From: Solirubrobacteraceae bacterium
GTDB lineage: Bacteria > Actinomycetota > Thermoleophilia > Solirubrobacterales > Solirubrobacteraceae
Assembly (NCBI GenBank): GCA_030149625.1
Contig: JASLHP010000146.1
Location: forward strand, 1-13,044
DNA length: 13,044 nt
Direction: 5' to 3'
Shown: positions 6,684 to 13,044 of the stretch, piece after piece
Layout: every line of letters begins with the position of its first letter
Numbering within the stretch: the first letter of the stretch is position 1
Position numbers and translations under genes: made by a program
The notes under the pieces: model-generated
Database searches by the model: none
What the model saw: the letters and a program-made list of their open reading frames with translations, nothing else
What the model was told of the DNA's origin: nothing

Positions 6684-8534
6684 TCACTCGATCGTGAACG
6701 TGAGCGTCACGGGCATCGAGTGCGTGCCGGCCGCATTGACGGCCGTCACGGTGAGCGTGTAGATGCCCGCGGGCAGCAGTCCCGTGTGTGGCACGCGTCC
6801 GGCGAAGCTGAGCTCGTTGGCGCCGGCCTTGGCGCTGAAGGCGAGCGCGCCGCGCGTGACCGCGCGACGGCACGCTTGCGCGTGTTTGTTCTTGACCGTC
6901 TGCGCGACGCAGCGATGTTTGACGATCCGTCCGGGCGGGCGCTCCACGAAGCTCAGCGTCACCGCCGCCGCTTCGTTCAGCGTGAACGAGAGCTTCGTGC
7001 CTACCGGTATGTGCTTGCGCGCTCCGTGCCTCTTCGTCTCCAGCCAGACCGCGTGTGACTGTGCGAGCAGCGTGATCGCCGGAGCCGGCGGCCGCGACGG
7101 CGGCGGTCCTTTGCCGGCGAGCGCCATCACCGTCACCGTCAGCTGCGACTGGTTGTTGGCTTCGTCGTCGTCGGTCGCTTCGCTGCCGACGCTCGCCGTA
7201 TTGGTACTTGTGCCGCTCTGGTTCAGCTGAACGGTGAGCGTCACGGTCGCGGCGGTACCGGACGCGAGCGCGCCGAGCGCGCACTTCAGCGGGGCGGAGC
7301 CGCTGCACGCTCCCTGCGACGGCACGGCCGAGACGAGCGTCGAGTCAGGCGGCGGCGTGTCCTGCACGGTCACTCCGGATGCGCCTTCGGGCCCGTTGTT
7401 GACGACCTTCAAGGTATAGGTCACATCGCCCCCGGCGCCGAGCGTCGTCGTTGACGCGCTCTGCGTGACGCTGAGGTCGGCGACGGTCTGGAACTCGTAT
7501 GCGCCGATGTCGCAGGCGATGCCCTGCGGCCGTTTGACGCCGCGCTGATCGCTCGCCGGGCAGCCTTCGCCGGTGCCGGCGTCGATCGCCGGGCTTCCCG
7601 CCGCCAGCGCCATGGTTTCGGTTTCGCCGCCGTTGTCCGCGAGCGCTCCGAGTATCGGCGCCGCTTTACTGAGGCCGCCGTGGGCCGCGAAGCCGCATTC
7701 GGTGCCGTTCTCCAGGTTCGGGCCCTTGGATTCGAGGGCCTCCGTGCAGTTGTCGATCGCCGTCGAGTTGTCGCTGTTTTCCGCGACGATCGTGTTCTTG
7801 GCCGAGACTTTGTCGCCCCAGATGCCGCCGCCGCTCTCGGATCCGTTGAAGGACTCGTTCTTGGCGATCGTGTCGTTGACGAGCGTCAGCGAGCCGCCGT
7901 TCTGGAGCCCGCCGCCGTCGCCGTTGCGGGTGCTGCTGCCGGCGTCGTTTCCCGCGATCGTGCTTTTTTCGATCGTCGTCGTGCCGCTCGTGTTGAGACC
8001 GCCGCCGTTGTAGGCCAGGTTGTTGGAGATCGTGCTCGCGTCGATCGTCAGCTGCGTCCCGCTCGCCGCGTAGATGCCGCCCCCGTCGCCGCCGGTGGTG
8101 ACGGAGTCAGCCGTCACTTCCACTTCCTCGAGCGCCGCCGCGCCGCCGAGCAGCGCGATGCCGCCGCCCTCGCCGCCGAGCTGTTCGGCGCCCGTGATCT
8201 TCAGCTTCTCGAAAGTGACGGCGCCGCCCTTGACTTCGAACAGGCCGTGGTGCGTCTTCTTCGCGTCGATGCTCGTGTGCCGGGCGCCGGCTCCCACGAT
8301 CGTGAGGTTCTTTTCGATCGAGAGCTCCGCGCTCGTGACTTCGTAGTCGCCCGCGGGAACCAGGATCGTTTCGCCGGCGCTCGCGCCCGCGATCGTCGCA
8401 CGCAGCGAGCCGGCGCCCGAGTCGGCCGTGCTCGTCACCGTGAGCGTGCCGGCGAACGCGGCGCCGGAAAAAGCGCACAGACACAGGGCGACGACGAGCG
8501 TCGCGACCGCCCCTATCCTCCGCGGACAGCTCAC
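6684..8534 (-). CDS. secreted right-handed beta-helix protein with choice-of-anchor-Q-type, DUF11-like and C-terminal Ig-like domains
   Basis: This is a predicted exported protein of 616 residues. A signal peptide (1-28) with a hydrophobic core and AFA cleavage site precedes LTVTSTADSGAGSLRATI, a common start of the beta-helix. Repeated GGGI/GGGL coils with NNTI-like turns run to about residue 290. The end of the domain, GSPAIDAG (313-320) then DQRGVKRP (329-336) and CDIGAYEF (341-348), is the choice-of-anchor-Q signature. A DUF11-like beta-sandwich (about 352-470), a Pro-rich linker (475-486) and a C-terminal domain (487-616) with C542 and C555 and an LLPAGIYTLTVTAVNAAG strand follow. No LPxTG motif or C-terminal membrane helix is seen, so anchoring is unknown. 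The GTG at 8532-8534 is preferred because it starts the signal peptide; the frame is open further upstream but overlaps the HD-GYP gene. GAA codons are frequent here, unlike the GAG-rich neighbours. A surface or matrix role is inferred. Confidence 0.88.
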   Translation of the reverse strand: MSCPRRIGAVATLVVALCLCAFSGAAFAGTLTVTSTADSGAGSLRATIAGASAGETILVPAGDYEVTSAELSIEKNLTIVGAGARHTSIDAKKTHHGLFEVKGGAVTFEKLKITGAEQLGGEGGGIALLGGAAALEEVEVTADSVTTGGDGGGIYAASGTQLTIDASTISNNLAYNGGGLNTSGTTTIEKSTIAGNDAGSSTRNGDGGGLQNGGSLTLVNDTIAKNESFNGSESGGGIWGDKVSAKNTIVAENSDNSTAIDNCTEALESKGPNLENGTECGFAAHGGLSKAAPILGALADNGGETETMALAAGSPAIDAGTGEGCPASDQRGVKRPQGIACDIGAYEFQTVADLSVTQSASTTTLGAGGDVTYTLKVVNNGPEGASGVTVQDTPPPDSTLVSAVPSQGACSGSAPLKCALGALASGTAATVTLTVQLNQSGTSTNTASVGSEATDDDEANNQSQLTVTVMALAGKGPPPSRPPAPAITLLAQSHAVWLETKRHGARKHIPVGTKLSFTLNEAAAVTLSFVERPPGRIVKHRCVAQTVKNKHAQACRRAVTRGALAFSAKAGANELSFAGRVPHTGLLPAGIYTLTVTAVNAAGTHSMPVTLTFTIE

Positions 8535-8541
8535 GCCAGCG

Positions 8542-8547
8542 AGCCTA
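8542..8547 (-). promoter_or_regulatory. candidate -10 box, leaderless start of the beta-helix gene
   Basis: TAGGCT on the minus strand fits TANNNT and ends 7 bases before the GTG. That would put the transcription start at or next to the start codon. No Shine-Dalgarno sequence is present. It lies in the 68-base gap after the HD-GYP gene, so the beta-helix gene may be transcribed independently. The -35 region is unconvincing. Confidence 0.33.
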
Positions 8548-8602
8548 CAGCGGCACGTGGACGGCTCGGAGAGCTCGGCCGCGCGGCGGGGGCGAGTCGT
8601 GC

Positions 8603-9793
8603 TCAGCACGCGGCGAGCTCGGTCACGACCGCGTCGACGACGTCCGCGTCGAGCTGCGTGCCGGCGACCCGGCGCAGCTCCTCGCACGCCTCCAGCGCCG
8701 AGCGCGCTGGGCGGTACGGACGATCGGTGACGATCGCGTCGTACGTGTCGCATGCGGAGATGATGCGCGCGGCAAGCGGGATCGCCTCGCCGGCGAGGCC
8801 GTCCGGATAGCCGCCGCCGTCCCAGCGCTCGTGGCTCGCGCGAACCGCCGGGGCGAGATGCGCGAAGGCGTCGATGCGCGCGACCAGCTCGCCGCCGATC
8901 GCGGCGTGGCTGCGCATCGTCACCCACTCCTCGTCGGTCAGCGGACCCGGCTTGAGCAGGATCTCGCTCGGCACGGCGACCTTGCCGAGGTCGTGCAGCA
9001 TCGCCGCGTAGCGCACGTCGCGCGCCTGCGCGTTCGACAGCGACATGCGCAGCGCGACGCGCTCGGCGAGCACGGCGACGTCCTCGCCGTGGCAGGCGGT
9101 GTAGTCGTCCTTGGCCTCGACCGTGCTCGTCAGCGCGGCCAAGGTGGTCGTGAACGCGCCCTCGAGGTCGGCGACGAGTTGCGCGCGGTGCACCGCCGCG
9201 CCGAAGCTCGCGGCGATCGCCTCGACGAGCACCGCGTCGGGCTCGGCGAGCGCGCCCGGATCGGTCGCCTCGATGTTCAGCACGCCCCACACCGCCCCGT
9301 CCACGAGCACCGGCACCGCCAGCTCAGCGCGCGGGTCGGTCGTGGGGTCGCGCACGATGTAGTCCGGGTCCTCGCGGGTGTCGGAGATCAGTTGCGTCTG
9401 CCCGGAGCGGGCGACCTTGCCGTTGACGCCCTCCGAGACGGGCTGCTCGGTGAGCAGGAACTCCGTCATCACCTCCGCCAGCGGGCCGCGGCCGGCGACC
9501 AGGCGCAGAACGCCGTCGTCGTCGAGGCGCTGGATCGCCGCGAGATAGAAAGCGAACGTCTCGTGCAGCTCGGCGACGACGAGCTGTGCCATCTCCCTGA
9601 CGTCGCTCTTGCCCGCCAGCTCCGATGTCAGCCGCGCGGCCAAGCGCAGCTGCTCGCGCAGATACGCGAGCTCGCCAGCCTCGGCGAGGCTCTTCACGCG
9701 CGCGTCGGCGCGGTGGCGGCTCAACGCCTCGGCGCGTCGCCGACGCTCCTTGGCGCCCGCCCGGGGGGATGGCTTGACTTGCAGCTCCTGCAC
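8603..9793 (-). CDS. GAF and HD-GYP domain phosphohydrolase (probable cyclic-di-GMP phosphodiesterase)
   Basis: This 396-residue protein has a basic, coiled-coil-like N-terminus (10-60), a GAF sensor domain (about 55-205, with GVNGKVARSGQ and AELAVPVLVDGAVWGVLNIE) and an HD-GYP domain (about 210-390). The latter shows H235 in YTACHGEDV, the HD pair H267-D268 in MLHDLGKVAVP, H296 in MRSHAAIGGEL, ASHERWDGGGYPDGL (319-333) and D349 in ISACDTYDA. HD-GYP enzymes hydrolyse cyclic-di-GMP. The usual HHE triplet is SHE here (320-322), which removes one potential metal ligand; I believe this variant occurs in other actinobacterial members. There is no receiver domain, signal peptide or membrane helix, so it should respond to a small ligand or partner in the cytoplasm. 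The GTG start at 9791-9793 has no ribosome-binding site, so the exact start is less sure than the function. Confidence 0.9.
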   Translation of the reverse strand: MQELQVKPSPRAGAKERRRRAEALSRHRADARVKSLAEAGELAYLREQLRLAARLTSELAGKSDVREMAQLVVAELHETFAFYLAAIQRLDDDGVLRLVAGRGPLAEVMTEFLLTEQPVSEGVNGKVARSGQTQLISDTREDPDYIVRDPTTDPRAELAVPVLVDGAVWGVLNIEATDPGALAEPDAVLVEAIAASFGAAVHRAQLVADLEGAFTTTLAALTSTVEAKDDYTACHGEDVAVLAERVALRMSLSNAQARDVRYAAMLHDLGKVAVPSEILLKPGPLTDEEWVTMRSHAAIGGELVARIDAFAHLAPAVRASHERWDGGGYPDGLAGEAIPLAARIISACDTYDAIVTDRPYRPARSALEACEELRRVAGTQLDADVVDAVVTELAAC

Positions 9794-9831
9794 GACAAGC
9801 CAGGCATCGGCTGCGAATGTCGCTTTCTTGA

Positions 9832-9844
9832 GCCAATAATTGGC
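9832..9844. repeat. perfect AT-centred palindrome in the HD-GYP upstream region
   Basis: GCCAATAATTGGC is a perfect inverted repeat of 6 bases around a single central base. It is one of the few AT-rich spots in the window and overlaps the candidate -10 box of the HD-GYP promoter, about 40 bases upstream of its start codon. It is a plausible operator for a dimeric repressor. With a 3-base loop it could also form a weak 5 bp RNA stem. Confidence 0.4.
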
Positions 9845-9863
9845 CGGCTAGACACCCAGCCAA
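9836..9863 (-). promoter_or_regulatory. candidate sigma70-type promoter of the HD-GYP gene
   Basis: Reading the minus strand, TTGGCT (9858-9863) and AATTAT (9836-9841) are separated by 16 bases and each match the -35 and -10 consensus at 4 of 6 positions. Transcription would start near 9830 and give a leader of about 35-40 bases. The 82-base gap after the flippase stop (9794-9875) contains this site and the palindrome, and no clear terminator. Confidence 0.4.
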
Positions 9864-9875
9864 GCGGTCGGGCCG

Positions 9876-11405
9876 TCACACATCCTTGAGTGGGTCCTCA
9901 GCGTACGCCTCGACTTCGCCGTGGCTGGCGCGAAAGCGCGTCACGCGGCGGCGCGCGTCCGCCACGAGCGCGGCCGCCTGCGCGCGCTCGTGGGGATGAA
10001 AGAAGCGCGTGAGCACGAGCGTCACGGGCACGAAGCCGAGCCACGCGACGCGTAGCGCCAGCCCGGCGACACCGTGGCTCGGCAGCAGCAGCTCGCCCGA
10101 CAGGGCCACGGCGAGCAGGATCGCGACGAGCTGCGCCAGGCGCCGCCACTCGAAGCCGATCTCGAAGAGACCGCGGGTCAGCGCGTACATGACGATCAGC
10201 ATCGCCACGTACGCGCCGCACAACGCGATCCCGGCGCCGGCGAGGCCGAGCCCGGCGCCGTCGTCGGGCACGAGCACGAGCAGGAGCACGACGTTGACCG
10301 CGAGGCCGGCGGCGCCGGCGGGGAAGTTGCGAGACGTGACCCGCGCGCGACCGGAGATCGCGACGAACACCAGATACAGGCCGTACAGCGCCCAGCCGAG
10401 CGCGAGCCACGGCAGCGCGCGATACGCGCCGAAGTATTCGTGCGCCGCCAGGAGCCGCACCATCCAGCGTCCGAGCAGCGCCACCGCGCAGACGACGACC
10501 CCTGTCGCCAGCGCGTAGTAGGTGGTCACGAGCGAGTACAGCTGCGCCGCCTCCTCGTCGCTCTCGATCGAGTACGCCAGCGGCGGCCACGCGTACTGAA
10601 AGCCGCGTACGGCGACGAACACGACGGTGGCGAGCTTGATCGCGATCGCGTACTGGCCGGCGGCGCTCTGGGAGAAGACCCTGAACAGGTAGTAGCGATC
10701 GGCCACCTGCAGCGCATACACGCTCGCGTCTGCCGGAACCGTCGGCAGCCCGAAGCGCAGCATCGCGCGCAGGTCGCTCGCGCTCACCCTCAGCGAGACG
10801 CGCCCGCGCAGCGTCCACCACAAGCCCAGCACGACGACGGCCGATGCTCCGAAATTGCCGAGCAGCAGACCGCGCGCGCCCTGCTTGGCGAACACGACCA
10901 GCAGCACTGTGAACACGACCGTCATCGCGACGTTGGCGCCGGACGCGTAGACATACGTGCGCTTGCGCTCGTCCACGCGCAGCTGTGCGTAGAGCATCTC
11001 GAGGTTCGTGAACGCCCACAGTCCAAGCACCGCGCAATCGAACAGCAGCGGGTCTTCGGAGCTGAGCAAGAGGCGCGAGAGCGGCCCGGCGAACGCGAGC
11101 GCCAGCAGTGAGCCGAGCGTCGTCGTCCATGCGACGGCGGCGCTCGCCGTGCGCGCGATGCGATCGCGGCGCGCTGCGTCCTCGTCGTCGAAGTAGAAGC
11201 GGATGAACGCTTCGCCGATGCCGGCGCGCGCGAGGATGCTGAAGAGGATGACCGTAGTCAGCAGCGTTTCCGCGGCGCCATAGGCTTTCGTGTCGAGGTG
11301 GCGCGTGTACAGCGGCACCGTCAGCAGCGCGAGGCCCTTGGCGAGGATGTCCCCGAACTGGTAGGCCGCGCCGGTCGTGACCAGGCGCTTGAGGTAGCCG
11401 AGCAC
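9876..11405 (-). CDS. polysaccharide flippase (Wzx-like, MATE/MVF superfamily)
   Basis: This 509-residue integral membrane protein has about 12-14 hydrophobic segments and almost no large soluble part, the expected size and shape of a lipid-linked repeat-unit flippase. Family features are the N-terminal segment AAYQFGDILAKGLALLTVPLYT (split at 13-34), the acidic-basic loop FYFDDEDAARRDRI (70-83), and the mid-protein FGLPTVPADASVYALQVADR (218-237) followed by FSQSAAGQYAIAIKL (244-258), where Wzx proteins carry a conserved Asp/Arg pair. A basic tail (about 470-509) ends in the cytoplasm. The GTG start at 11403-11405 lies 3 bases after the ligase stop, so translation is probably coupled. It would move undecaprenyl-linked glycan units from the inner to the outer face of the membrane. 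A teichoic-acid or other glycan substrate is equally possible. Confidence 0.92.
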   Translation of the reverse strand: MLGYLKRLVTTGAAYQFGDILAKGLALLTVPLYTRHLDTKAYGAAETLLTTVILFSILARAGIGEAFIRFYFDDEDAARRDRIARTASAAVAWTTTLGSLLALAFAGPLSRLLLSSEDPLLFDCAVLGLWAFTNLEMLYAQLRVDERKRTYVYASGANVAMTVVFTVLLVVFAKQGARGLLLGNFGASAVVVLGLWWTLRGRVSLRVSASDLRAMLRFGLPTVPADASVYALQVADRYYLFRVFSQSAAGQYAIAIKLATVVFVAVRGFQYAWPPLAYSIESDEEAAQLYSLVTTYYALATGVVVCAVALLGRWMVRLLAAHEYFGAYRALPWLALGWALYGLYLVFVAISGRARVTSRNFPAGAAGLAVNVVLLLVLVPDDGAGLGLAGAGIALCGAYVAMLIVMYALTRGLFEIGFEWRRLAQLVAILLAVALSGELLLPSHGVAGLALRVAWLGFVPVTLVLTRFFHPHERAQAAALVADARRRVTRFRASHGEVEAYAEDPLKDV

Positions 11406-11408
11406 GGC

Positions 11409-12881
11409 TCAGAAGCTACTGCCCGTCGCGCCGGCGGCGCGCACGGCTGTGCCCGCCCGCGCGACGCCTGGCGCGCCGGGCTGCTGCTGGCGCGCGAGCG
11501 CGATCCCCAGCGCCAACAGCGTCCACGTAAATGGGTCCTCGAGGAAGTCGGCATAGGCCCACGTGTGCAGCACGAGCGCCGCGAAGCAGGCCGCGATCGC
11601 GATTCGCGGTGGCGAGCGGCCGGCGCCGCGGAAGAGGACCGCGAACGCCGCCGCCAGCAACGCGACATAGACGGCGAGCCCGACGATGCCCTGCTCGGCG
11701 GCGATCGTGATCGGAATCGTGTGCGAGGCCGACGTGGCGTTGGCGGCGCTCGCCGCCGACGCCTTGCTGTGACGTTTGTACTCGGTTTCGAACGAGCCCG
11801 AGCCGTAGCCCTCGAGCGGACGCGCGGCGAACAGGTCGAGGCCGCCGGTGATCAGCGTGACGCGGCCGCTGGTGGCGTTGCTGGCGGAGCCGCTCGAGCC
11901 CTTCAGGCCGAAGTGCAGGCTCGCGGGCGCCAGCAGCACGATCGCCGCGGCCAGCGCGAGCAGGGCGCCCGCCGCGTAGATCGTCGCGCGCGCGCCCCAG
12001 CACCATGCGCCGAGCACCGCCAACCCCAGCAACAGCGCGGCGATGCTCGATTGCGAGAAGCTGGTGACGAGGCCCGCGAGCAGCCACGCGAGCACAGTCG
12101 CGCCGGCGAGCGCGTCGCGCCGCCTGCGATCGGCGCTCGCCGCGGGGCCCGTGGCGTCGCGGCGAGACTCGACGGGCAACGGTCGCCGTCCTACGAGCAC
12201 GACGACCGTCACCGCGAGCATCACGAGCGCCAAGAAGCGCCCATAGATGCTCGGGTCGAAGAACACCGAGTTGACGCGGAAGTAGTTGTCGTACTGATCC
12301 GCGGCGACCACTTTCGGGTTCAGGAAAAGCGTCTTGCGGTAATACTCGGCGAACCCGACTCCCGCGAACAGCACCGCGAGCGCGACCGCGAGCGCGAGGC
12401 AGCGCAGCAACAGCTCCCGCGTCCAGCGCGCGTCGCGCAGGATCAGGAACAGCAGCGCGAACGGCACGTAGAAGAACGCGATGTTCTCGGCTGCCTTGGC
12501 GCGGTCGCCCGAGTACAGCGTCTGCAGCGCGTACACGCCGATCGAGATGAACAGCAGCCATTCGACGCCGCGCGGCGAGAGCCAAGCGCTCGGCGTGGAC
12601 GGCGGTCGGCCGACGCCCACGCGCTTGCTCGCGAGCCGCGGCAGCAGGTGCACGAGCGTCCCCGCCGCGACCACCAGGTACAGCGGCAGCAGCAAGTTGA
12701 CCGTCCTGCCGTCGGCGGAGATCGGCAGCCTGAAGGGAAGCGCGAGGAACACCAGCAACGCGAACGCATCTCGATGGCGCCGCATCGCCGCCGCGAGCGC
12801 CGCGATCAGCGCCAGCGCGATCGCGACTCCTGCGACGAGCGTGCCCGTGCTCGGCAGGTTGGCCGCGAGCGGGGCGCTCAC
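11409..12881 (-). CDS. O-antigen ligase / Wzy-type polymerase family membrane protein
   Basis: This 490-residue protein has about 11-12 membrane segments and one large extracytoplasmic loop (about 320-390), the typical layout of the WaaL/Wzy family. Signatures are YFRVNSVFFDPSIYGRFLAL (200-219), the SFSQSSIAALLLG helix (274-286), GRVTLITGGLDLFAARPLEG (339-358) with the likely catalytic R340, GYGSGSFETEY (358-368) and SHTIPITIAAEQGIVGL (386-402) with H387. The two groups cannot be told apart by sequence. In a non-LPS actinomycete, polymerisation of repeat units or transfer to a wall acceptor is the sensible reading. The loop between 230 and 258 is unusually Arg-rich. The GTG start at 12879-12881 overlaps the TGA of the preceding gene as GTGA, and the flippase starts 3 bases after this stop, so the three genes form an operon. 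Confidence 0.9.
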   Translation of the reverse strand: MSAPLAANLPSTGTLVAGVAIALALIAALAAAMRRHRDAFALLVFLALPFRLPISADGRTVNLLLPLYLVVAAGTLVHLLPRLASKRVGVGRPPSTPSAWLSPRGVEWLLFISIGVYALQTLYSGDRAKAAENIAFFYVPFALLFLILRDARWTRELLLRCLALAVALAVLFAGVGFAEYYRKTLFLNPKVVAADQYDNYFRVNSVFFDPSIYGRFLALVMLAVTVVVLVGRRPLPVESRRDATGPAASADRRRRDALAGATVLAWLLAGLVTSFSQSSIAALLLGLAVLGAWCWGARATIYAAGALLALAAAIVLLAPASLHFGLKGSSGSASNATSGRVTLITGGLDLFAARPLEGYGSGSFETEYKRHSKASAASAANATSASHTIPITIAAEQGIVGLAVYVALLAAAFAVLFRGAGRSPPRIAIAACFAALVLHTWAYADFLEDPFTWTLLALGIALARQQQPGAPGVARAGTAVRAAGATGSSF

Positions 12882-13044
12882 GGCTTCACCAGCGCGAAGC
12901 TGCGCGGCAGCAGCACCTGCTGAGCGCGCGCGTGCAGGCTGACGCCAACGCGGTATTCGCCGGGCGGCACGAGCTTGCCTGCGGGTTCGGCGACGAGGAT
13001 CTTGCGCCCGTTCGGCGTGAGCAGATGGCTGAAGTGGCGAGCGA
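12878..13044 (-). CDS. 3' end of an unidentified gene (truncated by window edge)
   Basis: The last 54 codons of a minus-strand gene enter from the right edge and end in a TGA shared with the GTG of the ligase gene. The visible tail contains PNGRKILVAEPAGKLVPPGE then YRVGVSLHARAQQVLLPRSF (the final residues are ALVKP). The PPGEYRVGVSL piece looks like a beta-sandwich strand, as at the C-terminus of secreted or sugar-active proteins. This is too little for a family call. It is cotranslated with the ligase/polymerase and so probably belongs to the same glycan operon. Confidence 0.75.
   Translation of the reverse strand, partial: ARHFSHLLTPNGRKILVAEPAGKLVPPGEYRVGVSLHARAQQVLLPRSFALVKP

Noticed and set aside
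7573..8013. 146-codon plus-strand frame inside the beta-helix gene, rich in Pro, Ser and hydrophobic residues
   Set aside because: It looks membrane-like only because it is antisense to Gly/Asn/Thr-rich beta-helix repeats; it has no start signal or family match.
7700..8260. Possible DNA tandem repeat across the beta-helix coils
   Set aside because: The protein repeats are degenerate (GGGI/GGGL every 25-30 residues) and the DNA is not repeated closely enough to be a repeat element.
8535..9290. 252-residue N-terminal extension of the beta-helix protein
   Set aside because: It would bury the signal peptide and overlaps the HD-GYP gene in another frame; its composition is Arg-rich and motif-free.
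11298..12923. 541-codon plus-strand open frame opposite the ligase gene
   Set aside because: It is composed of Arg, Gln, Glu and Ala runs without hydrophobic cores or motifs; it mirrors the membrane-protein codons on the real strand.
1..13044. tRNA, rRNA, riboswitch, CRISPR or insertion sequence
   Set aside because: Both strands are almost fully covered by the listed genes. No repeat-spacer pattern, transposase motif, terminal inverted repeats or conserved RNA core was seen.

Overview
The window is very GC-rich. Its start codons are mostly GTG, several genes overlap by 4 bp (GTGA), and glutamate is mostly GAG. This fits a high-GC actinomycete. The best lineage clue is the secreted protein at 6684-8534: a choice-of-anchor-Q-type beta-helix, a DUF11-like repeat, and a C-terminal domain with two cysteines that I associate with exported proteins of Thermoleophilia/Solirubrobacterales (Conexibacter, Solirubrobacter, Patulibacter relatives). 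The assignment is inferred from recall, not from a search.

Almost everything reads on the minus strand. From right to left: the 3' end of an unidentified gene (12878-13044); an O-antigen ligase/polymerase-type membrane protein (11409-12881); a Wzx-type flippase (9876-11405); a GAF plus HD-GYP protein (8603-9793) with its own candidate promoter; and the secreted beta-helix protein (6684-8534). One plus-strand gene follows, a rhamnosyltransferase-like GT2 enzyme (5723-6655). It is convergent with the beta-helix gene and divergent from the second minus-strand operon. That operon reads M32 carboxypeptidase (4151-5614), GT4 glycosyltransferase (3031-4128), membrane GT2 glycosyltransferase (1811-3004), small polyprenyl-phosphate sugar transferase (1138-1731), ATP-grasp protein (50-1141), and possibly another gene that starts at position 39 and runs out of the window.

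Together the genes look like much of a Wzx/Wzy-type exopolysaccharide or cell-surface glycan locus. The sugar transferase would load the first sugar phosphate onto the lipid carrier. The three glycosyltransferases would extend the repeat unit, the flippase would move it across the membrane, and the ligase-like protein would polymerise or transfer it. The ATP-grasp protein, fused translationally to the initiating transferase, may add an amino-acid-like or other carboxylate decoration. The HD-GYP protein points to cyclic-di-GMP control nearby. The beta-helix protein is a plausible surface or matrix partner. No NDP-sugar synthesis genes, no chain-length regulator (Wzz/Wzc), and no RNA genes, insertion sequences or CRISPR arrays were seen. 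No gap between genes exceeds about 110 bases.
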